From NCBI RefSeq assembly GCF_020616155.1, contig NZ_CP085530.1:263501-327500 (forward strand): 64,000 nt of DNA, given 5' to 3'. This DNA comes from Vogesella sp. XCS3. GTDB taxonomy: Bacteria; Pseudomonadota; Gammaproteobacteria; Burkholderiales; Chromobacteriaceae. Every line of letters starts with the position of its first letter. The first letter of the stretch is position 1. The position numbers and the translations under genes are program-made. Positions 1-14,158 of the stretch are shown here, piece by piece. Under the pieces are notes generated by a model. It searched no databases, was not told where the DNA came from, and saw only the letters and a list, made by a program, of their open reading frames with translations.

Positions 1-315
1 CCGCCGCGCTGCGCCTGTTTTGCCGGCTGGCGCTATGAAATGGACAGCTACAAACTGTTGGCCGCAGATGGCAGCGAACGCACGCTTAGCGCCGGTGAGG
101 GCCAGATGCTGCAGCGCTTTCTGGAGCGCCCCAACCGCGTGCTGCCGCGCGAGCAGCTATTGGGCCAGGACGATATTTCACCCTACGACCGCAGCATCGA
201 CGTGCGCATCTCGCGCCTGCGCCGCAAGCTGGAAGACGACAGCTACAACCCGCGCCTGATCAAGACGGTGTACGGCGCGGGCTATCTGTTTGTCAGCAAG
301 GTGGACTGGGAGTGA
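1..315 (+). CDS. OmpR/PhoB-family response regulator, C-terminal DNA-binding domain (5' end outside the window)
   Basis: This is the 3' part of a two-component response regulator. The frame is open from base 1, so the receiver domain lies upstream of the window. The visible 104 residues form a complete winged-helix effector domain: an antiparallel sheet strand beginning FAGWRYEMD, a helix around PREQLL, the DNA-recognition helix SIDVRISRLRRKLE, and the wing ending TVYGAGYLF. These are the usual landmarks of OmpR/TorR-type regulators, which bind DNA when an upstream Asp is phosphorylated by a sensor kinase. The partner kinase and the target genes cannot be seen here. A copy of the GTTGGCCGCA word lies inside it at 57-66, read as Leu-Ala-Ala. 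Confidence 0.9.
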   Translation, partial: PPRCACFAGWRYEMDSYKLLAADGSERTLSAGEGQMLQRFLERPNRVLPREQLLGQDDISPYDRSIDVRISRLRRKLEDDSYNPRLIKTVYGAGYLFVSKVDWE

Positions 316-438
316 TGCCGTGCTGCCGGGCTAGGCGCTGCCAAACCGTGCTGGCAGGGGCCGCCTGCTGCGCCCGGTTTTTTGTGCATCGCCGCCGGCC
401 CAGCGCCGCTGCAGCAAAAATAGCGTTAACAGGCGCTA
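316..438. repeat. Partial copy of the GTTAACAGGC repeat element
   Basis: The spacer between two convergent genes carries sequence related to the element at 59528-59797 (read on the opposite strand there). Shared blocks include AAACCGTGCTGGCAGG near 349, GCTGCGCC followed by GGTTTTT near 368-383, and CAAAAATAGCGTTAACAGGC near 415-434. The end of the repeat (complement of CTA at 436-438) provides the stop codon of the downstream minus-strand dehydrogenase gene. Only one clear end is present, so this looks like a degenerate or half copy. Confidence 0.6.
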
Positions 439-1476
439 GCGTACCGGCAGGGTATGGCCCTGGGCCGCGCTGGCGCTGGCCAGCTCGATCAGCTGCATGA
501 CATGGATAGCCTGGCTGACGGGCACAGGGTTGGCCGCACCATCCAGAATGGCCGCCGCGACGCCCGCGTAGTAGTGGCGGTAGTCACCTGCCAGCATCGG
601 TACCGCGTGGCCGTGCTCCTGGCCATCTTGCTGTACGTAGTGCAGCCCCGGCAGCGGGTCATGGCCCCAGTCGGCGCAGCCGGGTGCCTCGCCCAGTTTC
701 AGCTGGCTTTCCTGCGTGTCCAGGCCGTATTTCACGTAGCTACCCAGCGTGCCGTGCACGGCAAAGCGCGGCGAGCCGCCGCTTACCAGGCAGCTGGCCG
801 ATAGCAGGACGCGCAGGCGCGGGTAGTGCAGGGTGACGTGGAAGTAGTCGGTGGCCACTGCGCCATTGCGCTGCGTGGCCAGGTCGGCGTGCAGCGCGTG
901 CGGCAGGCCGAACAGCTGCAGTGCCTGATCCAGCAGATGCGGCCCCAGGTCGAACCATAGGCCGCCACCGGCTACTGCCGACTCGCGCCAGCGCGCCTGC
1001 ACTTGCGGGCGGTAGCGCTCGAAGCGCGATTCAAACTGGCTGATCTGCCCCAGGGTGCCGCTATCCAGTAGCTGGCGCAGGGTCAGGAAGTCGGCGTCCC
1101 AGCGGCGGTTGTGAAACACCGATAGCAGGCGTTGATGCTGGCTGGCCTGTACTTGCAACTGCCGTGCTTCGGCCAGGGTGGTGGTGAAAGGCTTGTCTAC
1201 CACCACGTGCTTGCCGGCGCGCAGGGCGGCGTCTGCTTGCGGATAGTGGCAATCGTTGGGGCTGGCAATCACCACCAGGTCGATCTCGGGGGTGGCCAGC
1301 GCTTGTGCCGGGTCGCTGACGACCTGTACGCCGGGTTGCTCGGCCAGTAGCTGCTCGCCCTTGCTGCTGACGATGGTATGCAGGCGCAGGCGTGGCTCGG
1401 CGTGAATCAGCGGGGCGTGAAAGGTGCGGCCAGCGTAGCCGTAGCCGATCAGGGCAACATTCAGGTGGGTTTTCAT
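436..1476 (-). CDS. ydgJ: Gfo/Idh/MocA-family oxidoreductase, YdgJ-like
   Basis: This 346-residue protein matches E. coli YdgJ along its length as I remember it. It has an N-terminal Rossmann fold (GYGYAGRTFHAPL near residues 11-23), the NAD(P)-domain segment VVVDKPF with the conserved Lys95, and the C-terminal substrate domain with the FDLGPHLLDQ motif near residue 170. YdgJ and B. subtilis IolW are NADP-dependent inositol (scyllo-inositol) dehydrogenases, so a sugar or polyol dehydrogenase role is likely, but the substrate is not proven by sequence. It stands alone, convergent with the response regulator, and its stop codon is contributed by the repeat end at 436-438. Confidence 0.85.
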   Translation of the reverse strand: MKTHLNVALIGYGYAGRTFHAPLIHAEPRLRLHTIVSSKGEQLLAEQPGVQVVSDPAQALATPEIDLVVIASPNDCHYPQADAALRAGKHVVVDKPFTTTLAEARQLQVQASQHQRLLSVFHNRRWDADFLTLRQLLDSGTLGQISQFESRFERYRPQVQARWRESAVAGGGLWFDLGPHLLDQALQLFGLPHALHADLATQRNGAVATDYFHVTLHYPRLRVLLSASCLVSGGSPRFAVHGTLGSYVKYGLDTQESQLKLGEAPGCADWGHDPLPGLHYVQQDGQEHGHAVPMLAGDYRHYYAGVAAAILDGAANPVPVSQAIHVMQLIELASASAAQGHTLPVR

Positions 1477-1526
1477 GCGCGCTCCACAGTAAGGCAGGCC
1501 GTGTGGCCGGCAGCAAAGCTTGCATG

Positions 1527-1560
1527 AAAAAGCCCGTGTACGCTAGCAAGTACACGGGCT
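1527..1560 (-). terminator. Rho-independent terminator of the REC-domain gene
   Basis: A perfect 11-bp stem (AGCCCGTGTAC at 1531-1541 with GTACACGGGCT at 1550-1560) and 8-nt loop is followed on the minus strand by a T run (plus-strand aaaa at 1527-1530). It lies just past the stop of the gene at 1578-2561. Confidence 0.85.
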
Positions 1561-1577
1561 GGTAATGGGTGCGGGGC

Positions 1578-2561
1578 TTAGCCTTTTTGCATGCCCAGCA
1601 TTAGCTGGTCGAACAGGCGGCCAACGGCAGTTTGCTGCTCCGGGCTCAGGCCCAGCGTGGCACTGGCGGCCGGTAACTGGCGGCGCAGCTCTACCAGGCT
1701 GGCTTGCTGCGCCTGGATGCGGGCTTGCAGGGCAGAGACTTCGCGGTGCAGCTCGTCCAGCCCTTGCGCGCGCGAGGCAGCGACTTCGGCCAGAATCGCC
1801 AGGTGGTCGCGCAAGCGCCCGCAGCGGTCTTCATCGTCCAGTGGCATGTCGCGTACCACCAGGCAGCAGTGCGGGTAGTTGAACGAGGTATTGCTGCCCG
1901 AGGAGTAGATATGCGTCAGCGTCCGCGCATTGCTGATGATGCTGGCCTCCAGTGGCGTGGCCTGGCCGTCGGTGGCGTGCAGGTGCTCCCCCTGGCTGCC
2001 GTATACCTGCATGCAGCCATGCAGGCCGTAAGCCTCCAGTGTAGTGCCAATGGCCTGGGCGATTTCCTGGTAGCTGTCCAGTTTGTTGATGTTGCGGATA
2101 AAGTCTACCAGCACCCCCATTTCCGACATGGCGCTCATGGCGGTCATGGCGGCAGAAAAGGCGCTGCGGCCGTTTTCCTGCAGCTGGCGTTGTTCGTCAC
2201 GCTGGCGTAGTACCAGCGCCAGCTTTAGCAGCAGCTCGCGCGGGTCGATGGGCTTGCACAGAAAATCATTGCCGCCCGCATCGTAGCCTTGCAGGCGCTC
2301 TTGTAGCTCGACATGGGCCGAGATGAACAGGATGGGCATGTCCAGCCCTTGCTCGCGTAGCCGGCGGCATACTTCGTAGCCGTCCATTTCCGGCATCTCC
2401 ACGTCCAGCAGGATCACATCCGGGGTGTCATCCTCTACCTGTGCGAGTGCCTCTTTGCCCTGGGTGGCAAAGCGCGTGTCGTAGTGCCCCTCAAGTACGC
2501 TGGCGTAAAAAGCACGCTGGGTTTTACTGTCCTCGACGACCAGCAGCTTTGCTTCAGACAT
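1578..2561 (-). CDS. Response regulator with CheY-like receiver and a second, uncharacterised domain
   Basis: The start is placed at 2561, where AAGGAG lies seven bases upstream and the protein begins with the typical receiver strand KLLVVEDS; an in-frame ATG 42 bases upstream lacks these features. The 327-residue product has a receiver domain (residues 1-120; acidic pair E10/D11, phospho-acceptor Asp53 in LLDVEMPEMDG, Lys in CKPIDP) followed by a linker helix and about 180 residues that I do not recognise, possibly GAF-like, ending in a Gln/Leu-rich coiled coil (about 260-300). No DNA-binding, GGDEF, EAL or HD-GYP motif is visible. It is monocistronic; its input kinase is not in the window. 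Confidence 0.8.
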   Translation of the reverse strand: MSEAKLLVVEDSKTQRAFYASVLEGHYDTRFATQGKEALAQVEDDTPDVILLDVEMPEMDGYEVCRRLREQGLDMPILFISAHVELQERLQGYDAGGNDFLCKPIDPRELLLKLALVLRQRDEQRQLQENGRSAFSAAMTAMSAMSEMGVLVDFIRNINKLDSYQEIAQAIGTTLEAYGLHGCMQVYGSQGEHLHATDGQATPLEASIISNARTLTHIYSSGSNTSFNYPHCCLVVRDMPLDDEDRCGRLRDHLAILAEVAASRAQGLDELHREVSALQARIQAQQASLVELRRQLPAASATLGLSPEQQTAVGRLFDQLMLGMQKG

Positions 2562-4306
<1,745 letters not shown>

Positions 4307-4413
4307 GTCTTACCCAGTCAATACCAATAATGCAAAGGAACACCGCTGCCAGCCTGGCCGCGGTGCGGGGCAGGCTGCGCCTGCCTCATGAATACAACGA
4401 GAGAGAGGCTTTC

Positions 4414-5447
4414 ATGCTGATCGTGCGCCCAGTACGCATTCCCGATCTGCCGCTCATTGAAACCATGGCGGTGGAGAGTGGAATCGGCGTTACCAGCTTG
4501 CCGAACAATCGGGAAAAGCTTTACGAAAAAATCCAGACCTCGCTGGGGGCTTTCGAACACGAGGCCATCGCCGGCACGGGGCGTGAATACTATATGTTCG
4601 TGCTGGAAGACGAAGGCCGGGTAATCGGCACCGCGTCCATCAGCGCGTCCGCCGGCTTTGAAGAGCCGTTTTACAGCTACCGCAGCGAAACCATGGTGCA
4701 CGCCTCGCGTGCGCTAAAGGTCAATAACCGCATCCACGTGCTGACCATGTGCCACGACCTCACCGGCATGGTGCAGCTGTGCGGTTTCTTCTGTTCGCCG
4801 CAGTACCAGCTGCGCGCCTACGAGCTGCTGTCGCGTGCCCGCCTGCTGTATATGGCTGCCGCACGCGAACGCTTTGGCCGTCGCATCCTGGTGGAAATGC
4901 AGGGCATGCTGGACGAAAACGACCAGTCGCCGTTCTGGGATGCCATTGGCCGCCGCTTCTTCAATATGGATTTTCCGCAGGTAGAGCAGGCCTTTGCCCA
5001 GCGTAGCAAGACCTTTATTGCCGAGCTGATGCCGACTTACCCCATCTACGTGCCCCTGCTGCCGGATGCGGCGCAGAACGCCATTGGCCAGATTCACCCC
5101 GACTTCGAGCGCCCGTTCAGCATTTTGTCGCGCGAGGGGTTCGAGGCCGACGACTATATCGACATCTTCGACGGCGGCGCGGTGCTGACTGCCGAAGTAG
5201 ACCAGCTGTTCTCGCTGCGTCAGCAGGGCCTCTACCAGGTAGAGGTGGCCCCGGTGTTGCCGGCTGGCGCACAGGAAATGCTGCTGTCCAACCACCGCAG
5301 TGGCCAGTTTGCTGCCACGCAGGCGCACGCCAGCCTGGTAGACGATGTGATGTTCATTACCCAGGAGACAGCCCGTGCGCTGTCTGTCAGCAGCGGTCAG
5401 CGCATTTGCACCGCCCCGTTGCTGCCTGAAGCCGGGAGGGCGCAAGC

Positions 5448-5451
<4 letters not shown>
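4414..5451 (+). CDS. aruF: Arginine N-succinyltransferase, alpha-type subunit
   Basis: This 345-residue enzyme subunit transfers succinate from succinyl-CoA to arginine, the first step of the AST route. It belongs to the AstA family within the GNAT-like acyltransferases; the start MLIVRPVRIPDLP is the family's usual beginning, and the core LCGFFCSPQYQLRAYELLSRARLLYMA with the following VEMQG...SPFWDAIGRRFF block is characteristic. The start at 4414 follows a GAGAGAGG ribosome site; the frame is open farther upstream without such a site. A paralogous subunit follows with a 4-bp overlap, as in the AruFG heterodimer of Pseudomonas. The 107-bp gap after astC carries no obvious terminator. Confidence 0.88.
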
Positions 5452-9285
<3,834 letters not shown>

Positions 9286-9307
9286 TCACTGCCACTTGGC
9301 ATGAAAA

Positions 9308-9336
9308 GCCGTAGCCTTCCCGGGCTACGGCTTTTT
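9308..9336 (+). terminator. Rho-independent terminator of the ast/aru operon
   Basis: GCCGTAGCC (9308-9316) pairs with GGCTACGGC (9323-9331) around a 6-nt loop and is followed by TTTTT. It lies 22 bases after the astB stop. Confidence 0.9.
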
Positions 9337-9784
9337 GCTATCTGGCGGTCAGAAACGAATACGGTAGATTGTATACAGAATGTTGCCGTCACATATTCGC
9401 AAAAACGAACCGCATGGTGAACAGTATTGTTCGAAATGGAAAATTAATATCGCCATTTAAGTTGATAAGCGAAAATTTTTAAAACGCCACGTATCTGAAA
9501 ATAACATTCCAAATGCGTAATATTTTGCACTGCAATATATTGCCACGCCATCGTTTTGACTAAAAAACACTAGTAAAATCAAATACTTGCAAAAATATAA
9601 AAAAATGCTGCAAAAAGGTGAAATCCGCCTTTCTTTAAGATTGACAGTCAATTGGATACACCTACATAATCCGCTCGGCTTGTCTTACAGTTGACAGTCT
9701 GTGAGATGCGGCCAACAAGATGGCATATAGAGGGTAAACCCCCGGATAAAGCTATCGGGACCATCAATCTAAGGAGATCCCACC
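9337..9784. other. AT-rich regulatory region upstream of livHMGF
   Basis: About 450 bases between the ast terminator and livH are much richer in A+T than the flanking genes. The sequence TTGACAGTC occurs twice, at 9641-9649 and 9691-9699, exactly 50 bp apart. A TGCGGCCAAC word lies at 9707-9716. A short open frame on the minus strand (9457-9651) has no family resemblance and is not called. The region probably contains the liv promoter and operators. Confidence 0.6.
9641..9670 (+). promoter_or_regulatory. Putative sigma-70 promoter for livHMGF
   Basis: A consensus -35 hexamer TTGACA at 9641-9646 is followed after 16-18 bp by TACATA/CATAAT (9663-9670) as a -10 candidate, leaving a leader of about 110 bases before livH. 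The second TTGACAG copy at 9691 lacks an obvious -10 partner and may instead be a regulator half-site. Confidence 0.5.
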
Positions 9785-10714
9785 GTGGACATTTTTCTGC
9801 AACAGATCCTGAATGGACTTGTGCTGGGCAGTATTTATGCCCTTATCGCACTTGGCTATACCATGGTGTACGGGATCATGGGCCTCATCAACTTTGCTCA
9901 CGGCGAAGTAGTGATGTTTGGCGCTATGGTTACCATCACCGTTATTTCCCTGCTGACTGGTGCAGGCGTGGCTTTGCCAGGCCCTGTGCTGGTGCTCATC
10001 GGCCTCTTGGTTGCGATTCCGGCGTGTATGTTGCTGGGCTTCGTGATCGAACGTGTGGCGTATCGCCCGCTGCGTAATGCACCCAAACTGGCGCCGCTGA
10101 TTACCGCGATCGGCCTGTCCATCGTGCTGCAGCAAGCTGCCATCCTGATCTGGGGTCGTAACTACATCCCGTTCCCGCCAATTCTTGACCACGAAACCAT
10201 CGACGTATTCGGTGCCACCATCACCCAGCTGCAAGTCGGCATTGTGGTGCTGTGCCTGGCGCTGATGGTAGGCCTGCTGGTGGTGGTTGAAAAAACCAAG
10301 CTGGGCCGCGCCATGCGTGCTACCAGCCAGAACCCGGCTGTGGCCGGCCTGATGGGCGTGAACGTTAACACCATCATTTCCGCTACCTTCGTTATCGGCT
10401 CGGCACTGGGTGCCATTGCCGGTGTGATGGTGGCCACCAACTACGATCAGGCTCACTACTACATGGGCTTCATGATCGGCCTGAAAGCGTTTACTGCGGC
10501 GGTGCTGGGTGGTATCGGCAACCTGGGTGGCGCGGTAGCCGGCGGTATCCTGCTGGGTATCATCGAGAGTCTGGGTGCCGGTTATATCGGTGACCTGACC
10601 GGTGGTTTCCTGGGCTCGCACTATCAGGACATCTTTGCCTTCATGGTGCTGATTGCGGTGCTGATTTTCCGTCCTTCTGGCCTGCTGGGCGAGAAGATGG
10701 CCGATCGCGCTTAA
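9785..10714 (+). CDS. livH: High-affinity branched-chain amino acid ABC transporter, permease LivH
   Basis: This 309-residue integral membrane protein is one of the two permeases of a LIV-type importer for leucine, isoleucine and valine. It begins FLQQILNGLVLGSIYALIALGYTMVYGIMGLINFAHG, of which the GYTMVYG...INFAHGE region is the family signature, and has eight or so hydrophobic segments; the EAA-like loop AVAGGILLGIIESLGAG lies near the C-terminus. Translation starts at GTG (9785) with AAGGAGAT seven bases upstream. It heads a four-gene operon that continues with livM 12 bases later. Confidence 0.93.
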   Translation: MDIFLQQILNGLVLGSIYALIALGYTMVYGIMGLINFAHGEVVMFGAMVTITVISLLTGAGVALPGPVLVLIGLLVAIPACMLLGFVIERVAYRPLRNAPKLAPLITAIGLSIVLQQAAILIWGRNYIPFPPILDHETIDVFGATITQLQVGIVVLCLALMVGLLVVVEKTKLGRAMRATSQNPAVAGLMGVNVNTIISATFVIGSALGAIAGVMVATNYDQAHYYMGFMIGLKAFTAAVLGGIGNLGGAVAGGILLGIIESLGAGYIGDLTGGFLGSHYQDIFAFMVLIAVLIFRPSGLLGEKMADRA

Positions 10715-10726
10715 CACGGGGTACGT

Positions 10727-11791
10727 ATGACTATGAATGCCAACAAAAAACTCGGCGTATTCATTGCCTCGGCCATCGTGCTGGCAGTGTTGCCCTTCGT
10801 GGTGGGTAGCACCCTGGGTAATTCCTGGGTACGTACCATCGACTTTGCCTTGCTGTACGTGATGCTGGCCCTGGGCCTGAACATCGTGGTGGGCTTTGCC
10901 GGCCTGCTGGACCTGGGGTTTATCGCCTTCTACGCTGTGGGTGCTTACACCTTCGCGCTGCTGGGTTCGCCGCACTTCGACATTCACCTGCCGTTCTACA
11001 TCAGCATCCCGCTGGGTGCCCTGTGCGCTGCCTTGTTCGGCCTGCTGCTGGGTACACCGGTACTGAAGCTGAAGGGCGACTATCTGGCCATCGTGACCCT
11101 GGGTTTCGGCGAGATCATCCGTATCTTCATGAACAACCTGAACGCGCCGATCAACATCACCAACGGCCCGCAGGGTATCAACCTGATCGACCCGATCCAG
11201 ATCGGTGGCTTCTCCATGGGTAAAACCATCGACGTAGCCGGCTTTGCGCTGAACCCGGTACACATGTACTACTACCTGTTCCTGATCCTCACCGTGGGTG
11301 TGGTGATCATGGCCTACCGCCTGCAGTACTCGCGTATCGGCCGTGCCTGGGTAGCCATGCGCGAAGACCAGATTGCCGCTTCGGCCATGGGCCTGAACAT
11401 CCGCAATATCAAACTGCTGGCTTTTGCCCTGGGCGCTTTGTCCGGTGGTGTGGCAGGTGGTCTGTTTGCTTCGTTCCAGGGCTTCATCTCGCCGGAATCC
11501 TTCGGCTTGCTGGAATCCATCATGATTCTGGCCATGGTAGTACTGGGTGGCATGGGTCATATCCCTGGCGTCATCCTGGGTGCTGTCGTGCTGACCATTG
11601 CGCCGGAAATCCTGCGTGATGTGATTGGCCCGCTGCAAATGCACACGTTCGGCCGGATGATTGTTGACCCGGAAAACGCACGTATGCTGCTGTTCGGTCT
11701 GGCCATGGTAATCATGATGCTGACCCGCCCAGAAGGCATGTGGCCGTCCAAGCGCCGCAAAGCCGAGTTTGAAGATGCCAAGAAAGGTTAA
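10727..11791 (+). CDS. livM: Branched-chain amino acid ABC transporter, permease LivM
   Basis: This 354-residue permease pairs with LivH to form the membrane channel. It has the LivM signature ALGLNIVVGFAGLLDLGFIAFYAVGAY near residue 45, the segment KLKGDYLAIVTLGFGEIIRI, and the EAA-type loop SRIGRAWVAMREDQIAASAMG that contacts the ATPases. Nine to ten hydrophobic stretches are visible. The start ATG at 10727 has only a weak GGGG site; a second in-frame ATG six bases on is equally possible. It lies 3 bases before livG. Confidence 0.93.
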   Translation: MTMNANKKLGVFIASAIVLAVLPFVVGSTLGNSWVRTIDFALLYVMLALGLNIVVGFAGLLDLGFIAFYAVGAYTFALLGSPHFDIHLPFYISIPLGALCAALFGLLLGTPVLKLKGDYLAIVTLGFGEIIRIFMNNLNAPINITNGPQGINLIDPIQIGGFSMGKTIDVAGFALNPVHMYYYLFLILTVGVVIMAYRLQYSRIGRAWVAMREDQIAASAMGLNIRNIKLLAFALGALSGGVAGGLFASFQGFISPESFGLLESIMILAMVVLGGMGHIPGVILGAVVLTIAPEILRDVIGPLQMHTFGRMIVDPENARMLLFGLAMVIMMLTRPEGMWPSKRRKAEFEDAKKG

Positions 11792-11794
11792 GCC

Positions 11795-12565
11795 ATGGCT
11801 GAAGTTCTGCTGAAAATCGAAGGCATCCACAAACGCTTTGGCGGCCTTCATGCCCTGAATAATGTTGCCCTGCACATTAACAAAGGCGAAATCTACGGTC
11901 TGATCGGCCCGAACGGTGCCGGTAAAACCACCATGTTCAACGTGCTGACCGGCCTGTACACCCCGGACGAAGGTACCTTTACCTTTGACGGCAAAGACCT
12001 GTTCCGTGCCCCTCCGCACATCGTGGTAGCCGGTGGTATTGCCCGTACCTTCCAGAATATCCGTCTGTTCCACGAAATGACGGCGCTGGAAAACGTGATG
12101 GTTGGCCGCCACATCCGCTCCAAAGCGGGTGCGCTGGGTGCCATCCTGCGTACCAAGGCTGCGCGTGAGGAAGAAGCGGCCATCGAGGCCAAGGCCTGGG
12201 AGCTGCTGAAGTACGTAGGTATCGACGATGTGGCGCACGAGCGTGCCCGCAACCTGTCGTACGGCCACCAGCGCCGCCTGGAAATCGCCCGTGCGCTGGC
12301 CACCGAGCCCAAGCTGCTGGCGCTGGACGAGCCGGCAGCCGGTATGAACCCGAAAGAAACCGAAGACCTGAAGACGCTGATGGAGAAGATCCGCAACGAC
12401 GGTGTCACCGTTCTGCTGATCGAACACGACGTGAAGCTGATGATGGGCCTGTGCGACCGTATTGCCGTGCTCGACTACGGCAAGAAAATCGCCGAAGGCG
12501 TGCCGGAAGTGGTGCGCAAGGATCCTAAAGTCATTGAAGCTTACCTTGGAGCGGCACACTCATGA
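11795..12565 (+). CDS. livG: Branched-chain amino acid ABC transporter, ATP-binding protein LivG
   Basis: This 256-residue ATPase drives the LIV importer. It has Walker A GPNGAGKTT (about 37-45), the Q-loop FQNIRLF, the ABC signature LSYGHQRRLEIARAL and Walker B LLALDEPAAG followed by the H-loop IEHD. The signature LSYGHQ is the LivG variant. Its last four bases overlap the livF start, so the two ATPases are probably translated at equal levels. Confidence 0.94.
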   Translation: MAEVLLKIEGIHKRFGGLHALNNVALHINKGEIYGLIGPNGAGKTTMFNVLTGLYTPDEGTFTFDGKDLFRAPPHIVVAGGIARTFQNIRLFHEMTALENVMVGRHIRSKAGALGAILRTKAAREEEAAIEAKAWELLKYVGIDDVAHERARNLSYGHQRRLEIARALATEPKLLALDEPAAGMNPKETEDLKTLMEKIRNDGVTVLLIEHDVKLMMGLCDRIAVLDYGKKIAEGVPEVVRKDPKVIEAYLGAAHS

Positions 12566-13272
12566 GTCTCTTGGAAGTCAAAAACCTGCAAGTGTCCTAC
12601 GGCGGTATCCAGGCCGTACGTGGCATCGATTTTCACATCAACCAGGGCGAGCTGGTCACGCTGATCGGTGCTAACGGCGCCGGCAAGACCACCACGCTGA
12701 AGACCTTGGTGGGCATGGTGAAAAAGTCCGGTGGCTCCATCCATTTCGATGGCAAGGAAACCGACAACATCGCCTCTTTCAACTTTGTGCGTAATGGCCT
12801 GGTGATGGTGCCGGAAGGTCGCGGCATCTTTGGCAAGCTGACGGTGGAAGAAAACCTGCAAATGGGTGGCTACCATCGTAACGACAAAGACGGCATCCAG
12901 CGTGATATCGAGCGTGGCTACGAGCTGTTCCCGCGCCTGAAAGAGCGCCAGAAGCAGCTGGCCGGTACCCTGTCCGGTGGCGAGCAGCAGATGGTAGCGA
13001 TGGCGCGTGCCATCATCTCCCAGCCCAAGCTGCTGCTGCTGGACGAGCCGTCCATGGGCCTGGCGCCGCTGATCGTGGAAAAGATCTTCGAGATCATCCA
13101 GATGGTGGCCAAGGAAGGCGTGACCATGCTGCTGGTAGAGCAGAACGCCAAGCTGGCGCTGGAAGTGTCGCAGCGTGGCTACGTGATGGAAAGCGGCCGC
13201 ATCACCATGAGCGGCCCGGCGCAAGAGCTGCTGGCCGACGAGCGTGTGCGTAACGCCTACCTGGGCGAGTAA
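12562..13272 (+). CDS. livF: Branched-chain amino acid ABC transporter, ATP-binding protein LivF
   Basis: This 236-residue protein is the second ATPase of the importer. Walker A is GANGAGKTTT, the signature is LSGGEQQMVAMARAI and Walker B is LLLLDEPSMGLAP, the LivF type. The operon ends here with a terminator; no periplasmic binding protein (livJ/livK) lies on either side in the window, so the substrate-binding subunit must be encoded elsewhere. Because a valine catabolic cluster lies 5 kb away, branched-chain amino acids are a plausible substrate, although LIV-family systems also carry urea, amides and aromatic acids. Confidence 0.93.
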   Translation: MSLLEVKNLQVSYGGIQAVRGIDFHINQGELVTLIGANGAGKTTTLKTLVGMVKKSGGSIHFDGKETDNIASFNFVRNGLVMVPEGRGIFGKLTVEENLQMGGYHRNDKDGIQRDIERGYELFPRLKERQKQLAGTLSGGEQQMVAMARAIISQPKLLLLDEPSMGLAPLIVEKIFEIIQMVAKEGVTMLLVEQNAKLALEVSQRGYVMESGRITMSGPAQELLADERVRNAYLGE

Positions 13273-13291
13273 GCCGGTAGTCAGCCACACC

Positions 13292-13322
13292 AACCCCCTG
13301 TCCTGCGGCAGGGGGTTTTTCT
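13292..13322 (+). terminator. Rho-independent terminator of livHMGF
   Basis: AACCCCCTG (13292-13300) and CAGGGGGTT (13309-13317) form a 9-bp stem with an 8-nt loop, followed by TTTC. Confidence 0.9.
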
Positions 13323-13380
13323 TTGTGCTCGCGCCGGCCTGGCAGCTATCATGCTGCTGCCCTCAGTCCTGGAAACCGTC

Positions 13381-14154
13381 ATGACCGCACAAACCGATAG
13401 CATGGTGCTGTTGCACCTGCTGCTGGGCTCGCTGATGCTGCCCCCGCTCAATTACCTGCTACTGGCGCTAGCCGGCTGGCTGCTGCAGCGCCGCCGTCCA
13501 AAGCTGGGGCGCAGCCTGGTGCTGTTTGCCGGCCTGTCGGCTTATCTGCTTAGTTTGCCGGTGACCGCCATGTGGCTGAACAGCTGGCTGGAACGCTACC
13601 CGCCATTGTCGCTGGCGCAAGCGCGCACGGCGCAGGCCATCGTAGTGCTGGGTGGGGGCGTGAAGCCGGCGCCAGAGTATGCGGCCAACGTGCTGACGGG
13701 CGCGGCCAACCAGCGCCTGCAATACGGGGCGTGGCTGGCGCGCCAGACCGGCTTGCCGATACTGGTCAGTGGCGGCGCACCGCTGGGCGGGGAGCCGGAG
13801 GCCGCAGTCATGGCGCGGGTACTGCTGCAGAGCTATGGCTTGAGCGTGCGCTGGCAAGAAGGCGCATCGCGCACCACGCTGGAAAACGCCCGCTATAGCC
13901 AGGCGTTGCTAGCCAAAGACGGCATACAGCGTGTCGTGCTGGTCACGCAGGCCTGGCATATGCCCAGGGCGCTGCCATTTTTCACCGCACAAGGCCTGCA
14001 GGTATTGCCCGCCTCTACCGGCTATAGCCGCTACGACGGGCAGGGTCTGGTGCACTGGCTGCCTAGCGGGACGGCATTGCAAGAATGCCACCAGGCGCTG
14101 CGCGAGCTTGTTGGAATGTTGTACTATACAATTCGTCAACAATTAGGAAGCTAG
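13381..14154 (+). CDS. YdcF/ElyC-like membrane protein (DUF218)
   Basis: This protein of about 257 residues has two N-terminal membrane segments (roughly residues 8-35 and 43-62) and a C-terminal DUF218 domain with AIVVLGGGVKPAPEY, LVSGG, GASRTTLENA and LVTQAWHMPRA. E. coli relatives (ElyC, SanA, YdcF) act in envelope integrity and peptidoglycan or lipid-carrier metabolism, but the enzymatic reaction is not settled for the family. The start at 13381 has GGAAA six bases upstream; an in-frame ATG at 13351 would add ten residues. It lies 4 bp before the next gene, suggesting co-transcription. Confidence 0.75.
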   Translation: MTAQTDSMVLLHLLLGSLMLPPLNYLLLALAGWLLQRRRPKLGRSLVLFAGLSAYLLSLPVTAMWLNSWLERYPPLSLAQARTAQAIVVLGGGVKPAPEYAANVLTGAANQRLQYGAWLARQTGLPILVSGGAPLGGEPEAAVMARVLLQSYGLSVRWQEGASRTTLENARYSQALLAKDGIQRVVLVTQAWHMPRALPFFTAQGLQVLPASTGYSRYDGQGLVHWLPSGTALQECHQALRELVGMLYYTIRQQLGS

Positions 14155-14158
14155 AACC

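Noticed and set aside
9457..9651. Minus-strand 64-codon hydrophobic frame upstream of livH
   Set aside because: It is in AT-rich intergenic DNA, has no good ribosome site, and resembles no family I know.
9764..12559. A very long open frame antisense to livHMG
   Set aside because: It is antisense to three clearly recognisable liv genes, is rich in His, Gln and Asp in the way complementary frames of high-GC genes are, and has no ribosome site or family resemblance.
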